DNA of 64,000 bases from the NCBI GenBank assembly GCA_022496185.1, contig WTXG01000059.1, positions 109,501-173,500 on the forward strand. The letters are read 5' to 3'. Under the pieces are notes generated by a model. That model did not search any database, was not told where the DNA came from, and saw nothing but the letters and a program-made list of their open reading frames with translations. The stretch comes from Multifurca ochricompacta. Its lineage: Eukaryota > Basidiomycota > Agaricomycetes > Russulales > Russulaceae. Shown in pieces: positions 11,203 to 22,069 of the stretch. The translations under genes were made by a program, and so were the position numbers. Each line of letters begins with the position of its first letter. Within the stretch, counting starts at the first letter, position 1.

Positions 11203-12895
11203 ATGCGTACCGCCGTCCTCGCTCCCGCTATCATCGCACTCGCTTCTCACGCGCTGGCTGCTCCTTCCTCTCGCGATGGCCTCGATGCTCGCGAACCTTT
11301 CAGGTTAGCTGCAAGCATGTCGCTATCTTGCAGGGACTGATCAGCGGACAGGCTGCTTGATGGTACAACTCAGCCCGTGACTTCAATTGAGCAGGCTCTG
11401 GGGCGTCCGATCAGCATCTTGAAGTAGGTGATCATCCCCTAGCGCTTCCTCTGTCTAAAGTCTATTATTTTAGACGCGCTCTGGAAGATTTGGGTCTCGA
11501 TGCTCGCGAGCCGTTGAAGTAAGCTACAATTATGCGTCTATTTGGCATTGCGGGGGACTGATTGGGCGACAGTTTGACCCCGGATCAATTCGATTTCATT
11601 CAGAATTCGCCTGAACTCCAGGGCCAAGTTGCGAACAATTTCGCACATGGGATCATTGCGTTGAAGTAAGCGACCCCTGTGGCATATTGTTGGTCTTGAA
11701 GTTCACGTTTTGAGCAGACGCGCTCTGGAGGAAGAGTTGGGTCTCGAAGCTCGCGAGCCGTTGAAGTAAGCTACAGTATGTGTCTATTTGGCATTACGGG
11801 GGACTGATTAAGCGATAGCTTGACTCCGGGTCAATTTGATTTCATTCAGCATTCGCCTGAACTCCAGGGCCAAGTTGCGAACAATTTAGCCCATGGGATC
11901 ATCGCGTTGAAGTAGGTGATCACTCTACGACGTTCTTTCTGTCTTGAAGTTCACCTTGGGAGCAGACGCGCTCTGGAGGAGTCGGATGTTGAAGCTCGCG
12001 AGCCGTTGAAGTAAGTTTAAATCATGATGGTGTTTCGGCATTACGGGGACTGATTGAGCGATAGCTTGACTCCGGATCAATTCGATTTCATCCAGAATTC
12101 GCCTGAACTCCAGGGCCAAGTTGCGAACAATTTCGCACATGGGATCATCGCGTTGAAGTAGGTGATCACTCTGTGACGTTCTTTCTATCTTGAAGTTCAC
12201 CTTGGGAGCAGACGCGCTCTGGAGGAGTCGGATGTTGAAGCTCGCGAGCCGTTGAAGTAAGTTTAAATTATGATGGCGTCTCGGCATTACGGGGACTGAT
12301 TGGGCGATAGCTTAACTCCGGGTCAATTCGATTTCATCCAGAATTCGCCTGAACTCCAGGGCCAAGTTGCGAGCAATCTCGCCCATGGAATCATTGCGTT
12401 GAAGTGAGCAACGAATTGAGATATTAGTTGCCAATATCAACTTCTGACCATCCCGCACGTAGACGTGATGCGGAAGCGCGAGGTTTTCACCTGATCAACC
12501 TGGCTGACTTGTTGAAATCGGGCCCCCATCTCCTCCAGTGAGTCACCCAGTCTTGATCCCGTATTCAACCCCGCCCCTGACCACAACACAGAACTTTCCA
12601 TAAAAAGAGAGGTCTTCACCGTATCAGCCTGACTGACTTGTTGAGACCGGGCCCCAATTTCCTCCAGTGAGTCACCCAGTCTTGACCCCGTATTCAACCC
12701 CACCCCTGACCACCCACACAGTACTCTCCCGAAAAAGAGAGGTATTCTCCCGCCCACCCTGGCTGACTTGTTGAGACCCGGCCCCCACGATGTTTTCGAG
12801 TGAGTCACCCAATCTTGATCCCATATCCAACCCCACCCACTCACCTCATTCTCTTCACGCCCTCTCACAGGCGCGCGATTGATGAATTGGATTGA
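11203..12895 (+). CDS. Secreted Kex2-processed repeat protein (KEP), 14 exons
   Basis: Predicted 326-residue secreted precursor. Exon 1 (11203-11303) encodes MRTAVLAPAIIALASHALA, a clean signal peptide. My exon model is 11352-11423, 11474-11518, 11573-11665, 11718-11765, 11819-11911, 11966-12010, 12065-12157, 12212-12256, 12311-12403, 12463-12537, 12592-12666, 12722-12799 and 12871-12895; all introns are GT-AG and all in phase 2. After splicing, family 1 consists of four near-identical units of about 46 residues. Each begins ALEE..., contains EAREPLNLTP and QFDFIQNSPELQGQVA, and ends HGIIALKR. A degenerate earlier unit ends ISILKR. Family 2 has three units built around LADLLRPGP separated by KKR. 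The KR and KKR sites are classic Kex2 cleavage sites, so the protein should be cut into several peptides in the Golgi. The units lack Cys and Tyr, which argues against a disulfide toxin or a ustiloxin-type RiPP. Function is unknown. Confidence 0.85.
11474..12403 (+). repeat. Four tandem exon-pair repeats (KEP family 1)
   Basis: About 245-base genomic unit repeated four times: short exon A (45-48 bases), intron, 93-base exon B, intron. Introns are repeated too; the branch-like block GGGGACTGATT recurs in each intron before exon B. Exon A encodes RALEE..EAREPL; exon B encodes LTP(D/G)QFDFIQ and onward to GIIALK. Copies 3 and 4 are the most similar, which suggests recent tandem duplication or gene conversion. 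Confidence 0.9.
12463..12799 (+). repeat. Three tandem exon repeats (KEP family 2)
   Basis: Three exons of 75, 75 and 78 bases. Each carries a basic cleavage site followed by Gly, then LADLLKSGP, LTDLLRPGP or LADLLRPGP. The intervening introns begin GTGAGTCACCCA in every case, so exon and intron were duplicated together. The sequence is unrelated to family 1. Confidence 0.88.
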
Positions 12896-13090
12896 TTAAC
12901 GGATTAACGGATTCGGATTCATTCACTACGCTGTACATCACGAAATCCAGCTTGAATGTTTGTCTTGACTAACCTCACCAATGCATTGGCTGCTTATATA
13001 CCACGCGTGACACTTCCCATTCCACCCTATCAACTCATTCTACTTGTGCCCCTTGAGACAACGACAATGGTGCACTCAGCCAACGGCCAA

Positions 13091-14104
13091 TCACCCTTCA
13101 TCCATTCTAGTCCCCGCGTCCTTCCACCATGTAGTCGGGCCAAGGCCCTGCTCACCAATCGAGCACTGTCAGACCAAAATAATCAGTTTTAATCGCATAC
13201 AGTGCTCCTAGCTTTTTCCATACAACCACTCCACTTACAGTTACTTTGTATGGTACTCCCCGCGCATCCCCACTTATCAGTACGCCATCTGTAGCTTTTG
13301 GAGGGCCCGGCTCATCCTCCCAAAATTCGTCTTTCTCTACCCGTACACGGACGATTTCGCCTTGATCGATGTATAACCGCTCGGCTACTGGAGAGTCGAG
13401 CAGTTCATAATGAGTCGAGGTTGCCTCTGAGCTGGGAAGCCAAAAATAGGCACGTTCGTTGGGGTCGCTGTGTTAAAACCGGATATCGGATGTTTAGAGA
13501 AGAGAAGGAATGATGGGTGATGGCGTACAATGCGCATGGTTGAGGAAGATAGACGAGCGGGATCCACATATCTTCGAAAAAGCCAACCGACACTGGTAAA
13601 GTCAATCAGTCGCCAATTTATTTATCTTTTATCTCTCTCTCTCTTTCTAGTTGGAGTTGGAGGAAGGGTCCGTACACTGTATACCATCTTCATCTGATGA
13701 CTTGACTTTTGCCAAGATAACTTCTGAAGGGAATGGGCGAAAGACGGTCAACCTAAACACGACTGTGAATGAACGGAGGGAGGGGGTCAGTTGTGAATAC
13801 ACAATCTTTGTGGGCCCAAAAGTTGAGTATAAACTCACCGGTATACCAGAGGAATCCGTCTCCGTACCTAACTTTACCTTCACCCGCTTCGGCTATGTCG
13901 AATACGCAAATGCAGAGACCAAGATTGTGAAAGACACGGTTGGCATATTTCTTGTTGATTTCGTTGATTAGAGCCGCTCTGGAGGAAGACCGAATTGAGA
14001 TGGATGTATCGGAATTTTATCCTCGAATCGAATTGAAGAAGTTAGATAAACAAGTGTACGAGAGTGGAAGAGGATGATACCTTTAGGATGGATAAAACAA
14101 ACAT
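13091..14104 (-). CDS. RPC25: RNA polymerase III subunit RPC25 (Rpc8), with apparent 1-base frameshift
   Basis: Stalk subunit of RNA polymerase III (RPB7 homologue) that acts in initiation with Rpc17. Exon 1 is 14081-14104 (MFVLSILK); the next exon starts at 14021 with DKIPIHPSQFGLPPE. The downstream part reads INKKYANRVFHNLGLCICVF, then VVFRLTVFRPFPSEV, LSVGFFEDMWIPL, FDPNERAYFW, an acidic segment, and the family-typical end SIGEQGLGPTTWWK. Exons join at GT-AG introns. Near 13974 the frame must shift by one base (GCGGGCT would restore it; GCGGCT is present). All other motifs are intact, so sequence error is likely. It is convergent with the KEP gene (195 bases between stops). The same stretch has open frames on the + strand that I regard as shadows. 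Confidence 0.85.
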
Positions 14105-14309
14105 GTGTAGGGGTTAGGGTTATGTTATGTTAAGGGAGGAGCCGTCAATTAAGCACTCAGGATGAGTCAGCAGCTAGACTAGATCAGATTAGATTTCAAT
14201 TCCTTTGTCGCCACTCTCCACTGCCTCGTTTGTTCCACCTTCCGCCATTGTTCACCGCACATATTGTTAAATATATCTCACATGGGAGAAGATACCCCTC
14301 AGTCACTGT

Positions 14310-16060
14310 AAGCTATCGCAATGGCGGTCTGCTCTAGTCCAACTCATTCTTACCAACTACGCCAACCTCCGTCCCATAGCCCTGCCACTGTTTCAGGACT
14401 GAACATTCCATTATTTCCACCACGTTCGTCACTATTATCTAAGCCTTTTGATGTATACACGCTACCAGCATGTCAGCACCTGTACCTGCTTCTGTGTAAG
14501 TGTGATTCTCAGCCTGACAGAGCATCGAACTTAATATACTTAGGATTGCGAGATCGTCAAATCAAAAGTGGCAAGAGGCTGCTAGCCGTAACAATTGCAT
14601 CTGTGGACACTCCATCAAAATATACATTACTTCAAACTTTTTGGAAGAAATAAAGTATCCGCAGTGTTTAAAGGACCCAGAGGTGCGACAATGGACATCC
14701 AGTGTGCCCTTACGGAACCCCTTTCCACTGAAGCTTGTAATATGGGTGTTCCATCGTGAGAATGAAATGGTATTTCTACAAAATTTACTCATATAATTCA
14801 CTTACACTTTTTAGATCGCGGAAGGACTCCTTTCGCAGGGTGGGATGATTTACCAGAACTGGTCCTTAATCTTCACTAGGGATCAACTTCAAGATGGTGA
14901 CCCCTATGAACTCAAAATACGGTTCTACAACCTTTTTGATGGCTGGAAGACTCGTTTCAGCACCTAGACCAGACCACACAATGAGGCTGAATTACGAAGA
15001 GGAACAGGGTCCTTATTCGACACAGCCTTTGCACTGCAGCTAAAGAGCAGGCACATTTTTGGGCAAATTCCTTCTCGTTTGCTAGAACAGTGTTCACTGA
15101 CTCATTTTAAAGATTAGAAAGGAATGTGTTCTTGCCTGGAGCCCCCTGGTCTGCCAGGGCTGACATTCTCATGTCAATGGATTTGCCTATGAACTGGAGT
15201 ATCTTTTGAGGAGCCTACAGAACCCACAAGTCTTCTTTTTTGAAAATGAGGAGCCACTTCACAAGATTATGACATTTGCCTCTGAGGCCAAGTCCAAGGA
15301 TAATGTTTCTGCCCCAGACAACTGACTTTTATCTATGCTTGGGTCAACACCAGCGACAAGCCCTAGGATCTGAAGATGGGCCATTATTTGGTGCAATGAT
15401 TGTTGGCAGCCAACTAACCATGCATATTTTGCAGTGGTACAATGACAAAGTGGTGAATGGTACATTCTCATTTTGTTACATCAGCTCTGCATGAACCCCA
15501 GGTTGTCACACCCACAATGACATACTTCAACCTGGACTTCCTGCCCGATTATATATCATGCTACATCTTCCTCTGCAAGGTCGCAGATTATTGTGCAGAT
15601 GAAGTCAATAAGATGTTACAGAAATGGGAGAGTGAAGCTGGCAAACAGGAACTCAAGCAGTGGAATCATCAAGTGAATGAGTGTCCATGGCGACCACAAT
15701 ACAAGCCTGAGTCGCCAACGAGGTCTCACAAAAGACCATGTCCCAGTGATGGCCAATCATATGGGAGCTGAGAATCGCATGCGATGGAAGACTTTGGAGA
15801 TGCTGTAGAGGATGAAGCTGTGTTGTATGGTGCTCGAGCTGGTCCTAAAGGGAGGTGATCCCTTGATCCCAAAAAATCTTCAAGCTCTTGAAGAGTATCA
15901 CAATGTGAACACTAATTTGGCCATCTTACCTTCTTCAAAAGACATTTAAAGTTGAGCCTGTAGTGCTGCTGGAAGCCCTGTTTGATACTTTTTGAAAGAG
16001 GAGAGAAGGTACTTCGAGCGGGTATATGTTGGACTTGTGTAGATTGGATTTAGACTAGCA
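14310..16060 (+). pseudogene. Repeat R, copy 1: decayed dispersed sequence of unknown origin
   Basis: About 1.75 kb containing several broken open frames (for example MAVCSSPTHSYQL from 14321 and a frame ending SHKRPCPSDGQSYGS at 15771). Diverged copies occur at 22745-23107, 48476-48528, 48530-48960, 49850-50205 and 50210-50770. The similar copies show that this was a coding or mobile unit, but I cannot assign the protein family. Stop codons and frame changes in all copies indicate that none is functional. The unit sits directly upstream of RIM2 here, and again upstream of the deleted RIM2 copy at 49 kb. Confidence 0.6.
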
Positions 16061-16229
16061 AGCATTATGGTGTTTCTTATTGTGTTCATATTTTGCGTTA
16101 TGTTGATTAAATTGTGAGATCATACGGGACGTTATCTTATCACACAGATTTGGCAAATCCGAACGGGGAAAAAAAAAAGTCAGGGGAGGCGCTACGCTTG
16201 TCACATCAACACACAACAACCAACCCACG

Positions 16230-17496
16230 ATGGCCTCGCCAGCACCCACGCCTACTCCAACGACGACTTGGTTGCCCGCAAAGTCATGGCAGCACTTTCT
16301 TGCTGGAGGGTACGCACACGCACGCGCTCGCGTCGCTAGATAATAAAGAAAAACTGGCTCATTTGACTCGTTCGTTTTGTCATGCATTCGCGTCGTAGCC
16401 TTGGAGGAATGTGCGGTGCCGTCGTTACCAGCCCCTTTGACGTGGTCAAGACGCGTCTTCAATCAGATTTATTTCGTCAAAAACATGCCGACGTTGGCGC
16501 TGTCATGGGAGATAGTGTCGTCCTTGTTCGACGACCGGGAGGAGGACTCTTATGGCATTTCGTTGAGACAGCACATATCATTCGGTGCGCCCCCCCCCTT
16601 CCCTCCCCCTCCCCTCCCCCTTTCTTTTTTCGTTTCTTCCAACGAGATTCTCATTGAGGAATCACCCGAAAAAAATAAATTTTAGAGATATTGCAAGAGA
16701 CGAAACCCCTCGAGCACTTTTCAAAGGTCTAGGGCCTACCCTCGTTGGCGTCATCCCAGCGCGCTCGATCAATTTCTTCACGTATGGCAACGGAAAACAT
16801 ATCATTGCGAATCGATTTAACGACGGACAAGAGAACTCTTACATTCACCTCTGTGCAGCGGCCATCGCGGGCGTCGCTACCGGTACAGCGACGAATCCCA
16901 TCTGGGTAGTGAAGACCCGTCTCCAGCTTTTGACATCGAACAACCTCCCAACCACCACTGCCACCTCTCCGGCTTCTTTCTTTGGTGGAAGCATCCCGAT
17001 GATTAGACAGATAGCACGCGAAGAGGGCATCCGTGGGTTTTACAAGGGCCTCAGCGCGAGCTATCTCGGCGTCACAGAGGGCACCATCCAGTGGGTCTGT
17101 ATGAGCGCCTGAAGCGTCTGGCTGCTAGTACCAACGGTCAAGGTGGTGGTCTACAAGAATGGGCTGGGATGTTAGGATCTGCTGGGACGGCCAAGTGCGT
17201 CGCTAGTCTTATCACGTATCCTCATGAGGTCAGTATCCTGTCCTCCTTCCTAGATGATGACGGATGGGGATGATGGATGGATTTTATAGGTTCTCCGGAC
17301 GCGGTTACGACAACCGCTGGTAAATGGTCAAAAAAAGTACACGGGCTTAATTCAAACACTTCGTCTTGTGATAGCAGAGGAGGGTGCACGATCCCTGTAC
17401 GGCGGCCTGAGCGCTCATCTCATGCGTGTAGTGCCCAACGCTGCGGTTATGTACTCCATCTATGAAGGTATCTTGCGGTGGGGTAGCAACCGATGA
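16230..17496 (+). CDS. RIM2: Mitochondrial pyrimidine nucleotide carrier RIM2, with apparent 1-base frameshift
   Basis: Inner-membrane carrier family protein that imports pyrimidine nucleoside triphosphates for mtDNA and RNA synthesis. Start MASPAP at 16230; intron 1 is 16310-16398. The three carrier signatures are all visible: SPFDVVKTRLQ, NPIWVVKTRLQ and YPHEVLRTRLR, each followed by the glycine-rich helix (for example RGFYKGLSASYLG). The C-terminal end is MYSIYEGILRWGSNR, stop at 17494-17496. Near 17096 one base is missing: here GGGTCTG breaks the frame, while the duplicate at 49 kb has GGGTACTG and reads QWVLYERL. The duplicate thus shows what the ancestral reading was. It is convergent with GatA. 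Confidence 0.88.
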
Positions 17497-17750
17497 CCCT
17501 GCTATTATTTTGATTTAATTGGTTAGTGTTAGAGAGAGAGTAGACGTTGGTGAGCAGTCCCATAGATCCCACTCACGTATTAACTCTCTGCGTTTAATGT
17601 TCCCCATTTAAGCATCCCACCCCTCATTCGCATCTGTACAGTAACCCACCCGGCATTACATAGCTGATTACCACCACTCACATGCTACCTTTGCCTTCGT
17701 TATTTGCTGTCTAGTTTATGTCTCCTACTTATAGACTCAATCACATAATC

Positions 17751-19839
17751 TTATTCACCACCCAAAACGTCCTCCCGTTTGACGCCCTCGATTGATGCTC
17801 CGACAGCTAGGACCATCTTCTCACATCCCCACTGGCCAACGACGGTTACCCCAAGTGGCCAACCATCTCCCTCGGCGCCAGCTGCAATCGGTACGCTCAG
17901 AGCTGGAAGACCGGCAAGCGAAGCTGGGACAGTGAGAACGTCCTGATGTACGGTGTAGACCATCTTGCTCATCCGAATCCAAGAGTGGAGCGGTGCGAAC
18001 AGCTGACAGATGCAAAAGGACGTGGACGCCAGCCGGATCATGAGGTGTTGTTGTTGCCGTTGTTATGGCTGTCTTCATTCGTGCGAGTGGGTTAGGCACT
18101 CGGAAGACGCGCATGAAATCTTCGCGAATGCACTGACGCAGGTGTTGTGCTTGTAAAAAGTAGTTATCAAATGCGCTGTTGTTGTACAACGGCATGAGGT
18201 TTTTTTTAAAAAAAAAGACAAAGGAGAAGACAATGTCGGAAGAGAAAGGAGGCTTACTTACTCAGCAGTGAGGGCGTACGTGCCCAGCAAAATACGCCTC
18301 TTCACCTCTGCGCCGAAGCCAGCGGTGCGGTGTGTGCGTACACGTCCGCTGGCGACTTGGTAATGACACCGGGTGGCAAAGGAACGTGCAACCCATACTG
18401 AACGCCGTCATATCGCGCGAGATTACTGCTCGCCTCTGCACTGGAGATGACATAGTACGCGCTGAGGGCGTAACTGGTGTTCGGGAGGGAAACCGGGAGC
18501 ACGGTCGCGCCGCGGTGTTTGAGGGCGCGAACGACGCGGCGGAAGGAGGATACGATGGATTTGTCAAGTGAGGTTGGAAAATACTCCTATTATACCCAGA
18601 TGATGAAGTCACCGGTCAGAAGATTGAGAGGGGGGGGGGAGTAGAAACCGATGGGAGGACCGACTTGGGGAATTCCGATACGGAGGTTTGTAAGATCTGT
18701 CGCATCCGACGATACCCATTCAGCCATGTGTTCCGAACATAACTCCCGGGCTTTCTCGCGCGTCGTTGGCCGTGCTGCGGTTGGATCCCTCTCGTCAAAT
18801 ACGGAGAGAATGTCTTGTTCCGATTAATATAAGGGTCTACCCCTCGAAAGAGCGTGAAAGAATATGAACACACCGAATAGTTTGGAGGTGCAAGCAGCAT
18901 CCCTCCCAATAATCCCGACGCAGTCGAGGCTATCCGCAAATGATACAACACCCCATCTTCGATCAGGCGATCAATATTTGCTGTATACCTCTTAGTGAGG
19001 GGTTGTTCCTCACCTGCTGATTAGTCCATAAGAGGGCTTTAGTCCAACAATGCCGCAGTAGGAGGCAGGTAGCCTGACAGATCCGCCTGTATCCGTTGCG
19101 AGAGCACTGTATATGGGTGTGGTATGCACAGAGTGAGGAATGCGCGGTCCCCTGTGGAAATAAACGCGACACTTACGCATCACACATGCCGCGGCGACAG
19201 CTGCGCCGCTTCCGCCAGAACTACCTCCTGCTGATCGGCGCTCACGCTCTTCCCACTTGACGGAGCTTGACGGATGTTGGAATGGGTTGATGACCGGTCC
19301 ATGGACTGAATGGACATTTAAAGACCTGAAAAAAAAAGGGTTCTGTTGAATGGAACGCCGCGAACAATGGGAAGCCAAGGAGGGAGGAAGAGAGGGGGAA
19401 AGGGAACTACAGACACACCCCATGCCAAATTCATCACAGTTTGCCTTTCCTACAATTGTCGCTCCTGAATTGTTCAACAACCGGACGACGGTCGCGTCGA
19501 AAGGCGACTTGAAGTCTTACCGCGTATGAATAAATCAACATCATTATGCAAACACGGGCAAGGAAGACTATACTTACTTCGGAGCATGGCGGAAGAGCAT
19601 GTCGTCGGCATGTCCTTAGTGCATATATTATCCTTGACTGCTACTGTCATCCCCCTCAATGGTCCCTCAGACGTGACGTGTGCACCATCTGGAACGACAT
19701 ATACGAGCGCATTTACGCTAGTGTTCTTGTTCTGAATAGCGTTCTGCCAAGAGGACTGAGCTGTAGCTGTGACAAGAAAGCGAGATGAGAGTTTTCTATG
19801 ACGCTGCTGCGACAAGGACAAGGACAGACATCGTCGCAT
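17751..19839 (-). CDS. HER2: Mitochondrial glutamyl-tRNA(Gln) amidotransferase subunit A (GatA/HER2), with apparent frameshifts
   Basis: Amidase-signature subunit of the mitochondrial GatFAB/GatCAB complex, which converts Glu-tRNA(Gln) to Gln-tRNA(Gln). Start MRRCLSLSL (possible mitochondrial presequence) at 19837-19839; stop TAA at 17751-17753. The catalytic triad is present: Lys in [10 protein letters not shown], cis-Ser in [13 protein letters not shown] and nucleophile Ser in [12 protein letters not shown]. Further family motifs are [36 protein letters not shown] and [15 protein letters not shown]. Two frame changes are needed, near 18330 (before [13 protein letters not shown]) and between about 17940 and 17990. 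Several introns are present. The frameshifts could be sequence errors, since all active-site residues are kept. Divergent from MAK11. Confidence 0.86.
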
Positions 19840-19971
19840 GGATGTGTGATGCGCTTTGCACTTATAGAAATTTAGATTTATTATTAAATTTAATTTATTA
19901 TTTTGTTGGCCAGCAGCCAGCGGGGAATAACTGAACCCCTAACCCCAATCTCGGGTCCTTTTTTCACACTC
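19840..19971. promoter_or_regulatory. Divergent promoter HER2 / MAK11
   Basis: Only 132 bases separate the two start codons. The interval has an AT-only block (TTTATTATTAAATTTAATTT) near 19875-19894 that could serve as the shared core promoter. Confidence 0.5.
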
Positions 19972-21560
19972 ATGCCTTCCACAAAACTCGCCAAGGCGAC
20001 AACAGAACGACCAACGAAGAAAGCAAAACATGGTAAACGAGTACACTTAAAACCAAAATTATCTTCCCCATCCGCATCCGCGTCAGAGAATAAAACCAGG
20101 AGTGTTTATTTAGATGACAATAAAAGTGATATTGACGGCCCATTGAAGACCCTCCGTGTGGCCAGCCACAGTGTAACTTCGGGAAAGGAGCAGGAGTCCT
20201 CGCTACCATCTTCCTTCAAAGTCATTGCTGGTTCTTACGAGCGTATTCTTTACGGGCTTCAAGGGAATGTATCAATCGCTTCATCCGCGTCTTCACAACT
20301 CGAATGGACATTAAAACCGATATTTGTTTTTCCTGCTCATGTCTCGTGCATCAAATCCGTCGCTGCGTCTCCCAATGGCGGTAAATGGCTCGCAACTGGG
20401 AGCGGGGACGAGATTATCAAGGTCTGGGATCTGAGGCGGAGAAAGGAAATTGGTGGACTCATGCAACATGAAGGTACGTGATACCTGTTTTACTTCCCTT
20501 CCTTTTGCATGTGAACAACTAATTGTTTTTCTTTTCAGGGTCCATCACTCATCTCACCTTTCCCTCACGCTCACATCTTATATCTGCGTCTGAAGATGGG
20601 ACATTATGTCTCTTTCGAGCTCGTGACTGGGCGGTGCTTCGGTCACTGAAGGGTCATAAAGGGCGGTCAATTCAGTGGCTGTTCACCCGTCCGGGAAGGT
20701 TGCGCTCAGTGTTGGGAAGGATCGGACGCTGTACATGTGGGACCTCATGCGTGGGCGTAGTGCCGCCAGCACGAAGCTTGGCTTTGGTGAGTATCAAATA
20801 TTGTAAACATGACTGCGGGCGTTTATCAAGCATTTGCTATTCAGAAGGAGAGCTTGTACGGTGGTCAACAACTGGATCGTTTCTGGTTGTCCAGCATCAA
20901 AAACCATCAATGTATACTCGAAAGTACGACCGTTTCACCTTCTGCGCATCTCTCTCTTATTCCACCTCAGGAACTGGCAACCCTGTATACACTAGAGCAT
21001 ACCTCTCGTATACATGACGTCAAGTTCGCCAAGAAAGTCGACGGGAGTGAAATTGTTCTTGTTGCCGCAGAGGACAAGAAGACGACCGTCTACGAGGTTA
21101 TTGTCGACACTGGTACCCTTCTTCGCCCAACAGCGCATCTCATTGGACACGGGAATCGGTACGTTCCTAAGATCCTTTCATAACTTCCTGCTCAAGTCCA
21201 TTCAGCGTCAAGGCGCTTGACACCATAAGGATAGCTCATCCGTCCGATTCGCGACACTCAATGACGGTCTTATGCACGGTGTCCTCTGACGGGACGTTTA
21301 ATGTTTACGACTTGTCACTTCTACCCTCCCCAACATTGACGGAAACAGGAGACCCTCCAGAGATAACACCTGTGGTCACATACGACTCCAAAGGCAGTCG
21401 ATTAACTTGTGTAACGCTTGCTGACGGTGATATGGACCGTCTGGAACAGCGAGTAGATGATAAAATTGTAAACAGGAAGCGAGGACGAGAGCTAGAATCG
21501 GAGGATGAAGACGAGGAGTGGATAGGGCTGTCCCCGCGTGTCTTGCAGAGAGCAGTATAA
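19972..21560 (+). CDS. MAK11: WD40 ribosome-biogenesis protein MAK11 / PAK1IP1, with apparent 1-base frameshift
   Basis: Nucleolar WD40 protein needed for 60S subunit maturation. I chose the ATG at 19972 (MPSTKLAKA) because a basic, lysine-rich nucleolar-type tail follows; an upstream ATG at 19903 is possible. WD repeats appear as IKVWDLRRRKEIGG, LCLFRARDWAVLRSLKGHKG, TLYMWDLMRGRSA and FNVYDLSLLPSP. The acidic C terminus includes ELESEDEDEEW. Near 20665 the frame shifts by one base (GGGCGGTC present, GGGCGGGTC expected) before VNSVAVHPSGKVALSVG. Other exons join cleanly (GT-AG). It is divergent from HER2. Confidence 0.85.
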
Positions 21561-22069
21561 TACTGACAGGACTATACGTGAATGTAGGGATGTAAAGAAT
21601 AATAATGAAAAAATGAATATTGATCAGTGGGACAATTTTTGTCTTGTTCATTCAGTGTGAAGTGTGACTGCAAGCACAAGGATGAGAGTCAGTTGTAGAT
21701 TAGATTAGATTAGATTCCAACTATTTTGCGGCGCACACATGCATGGAAGAAAAACATACTAAGCGGCAAGCCACATTGCACTTTATTTTAATTTAATTTA
21801 ATTTAATTTTTTGATCCAACTTTTATTCCGCGTGCAGCTTCGAGCGGTCATATCTACTTCAGGTGCCTCAGTAAATACATTTGAGTGAGCCATAAAGATG
21901 GTTGAGTAAGTTAAGTCACTATACATGTAGGGGGCTGTCAAAAGTAATAATTTGTGAGGTTTAGTGGGATAAGCCATTATGGTTTAGAGTCAAATGAAGA
22001 TACATTGGTTATGGACTTGTTGTCCATCTGGTGCTGCCGGTCATCCGCGGTCTTCAGGGATTCTTTGAT
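21561..22069. other. AT-rich intergenic stretch
   Basis: Contains short tandem AATTT repeats near 21785-21810 and GATTA repeats near 21694-21712. No gene is seen. Confidence 0.5.

Noticed and set aside
11925..12868. Minus-strand repetitive open frames (120 and 143 residues)
   Set aside because: Antisense shadows of the KEP repeats; they read through splice signals that work only on +.
11203..12895. Ustiloxin-type RiPP or mating pheromone precursor
   Set aside because: Units lack the Tyr-containing core typical of ustiloxin-like RiPPs, no UstY-like or other tailoring genes are adjacent, and there is no C-terminal CaaX motif.
13651..13971. 106-residue + strand open frame that looks like a gene
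   Set aside because: It is antisense to RPC25 exons and spans their introns; the minus-strand protein has clear family motifs.
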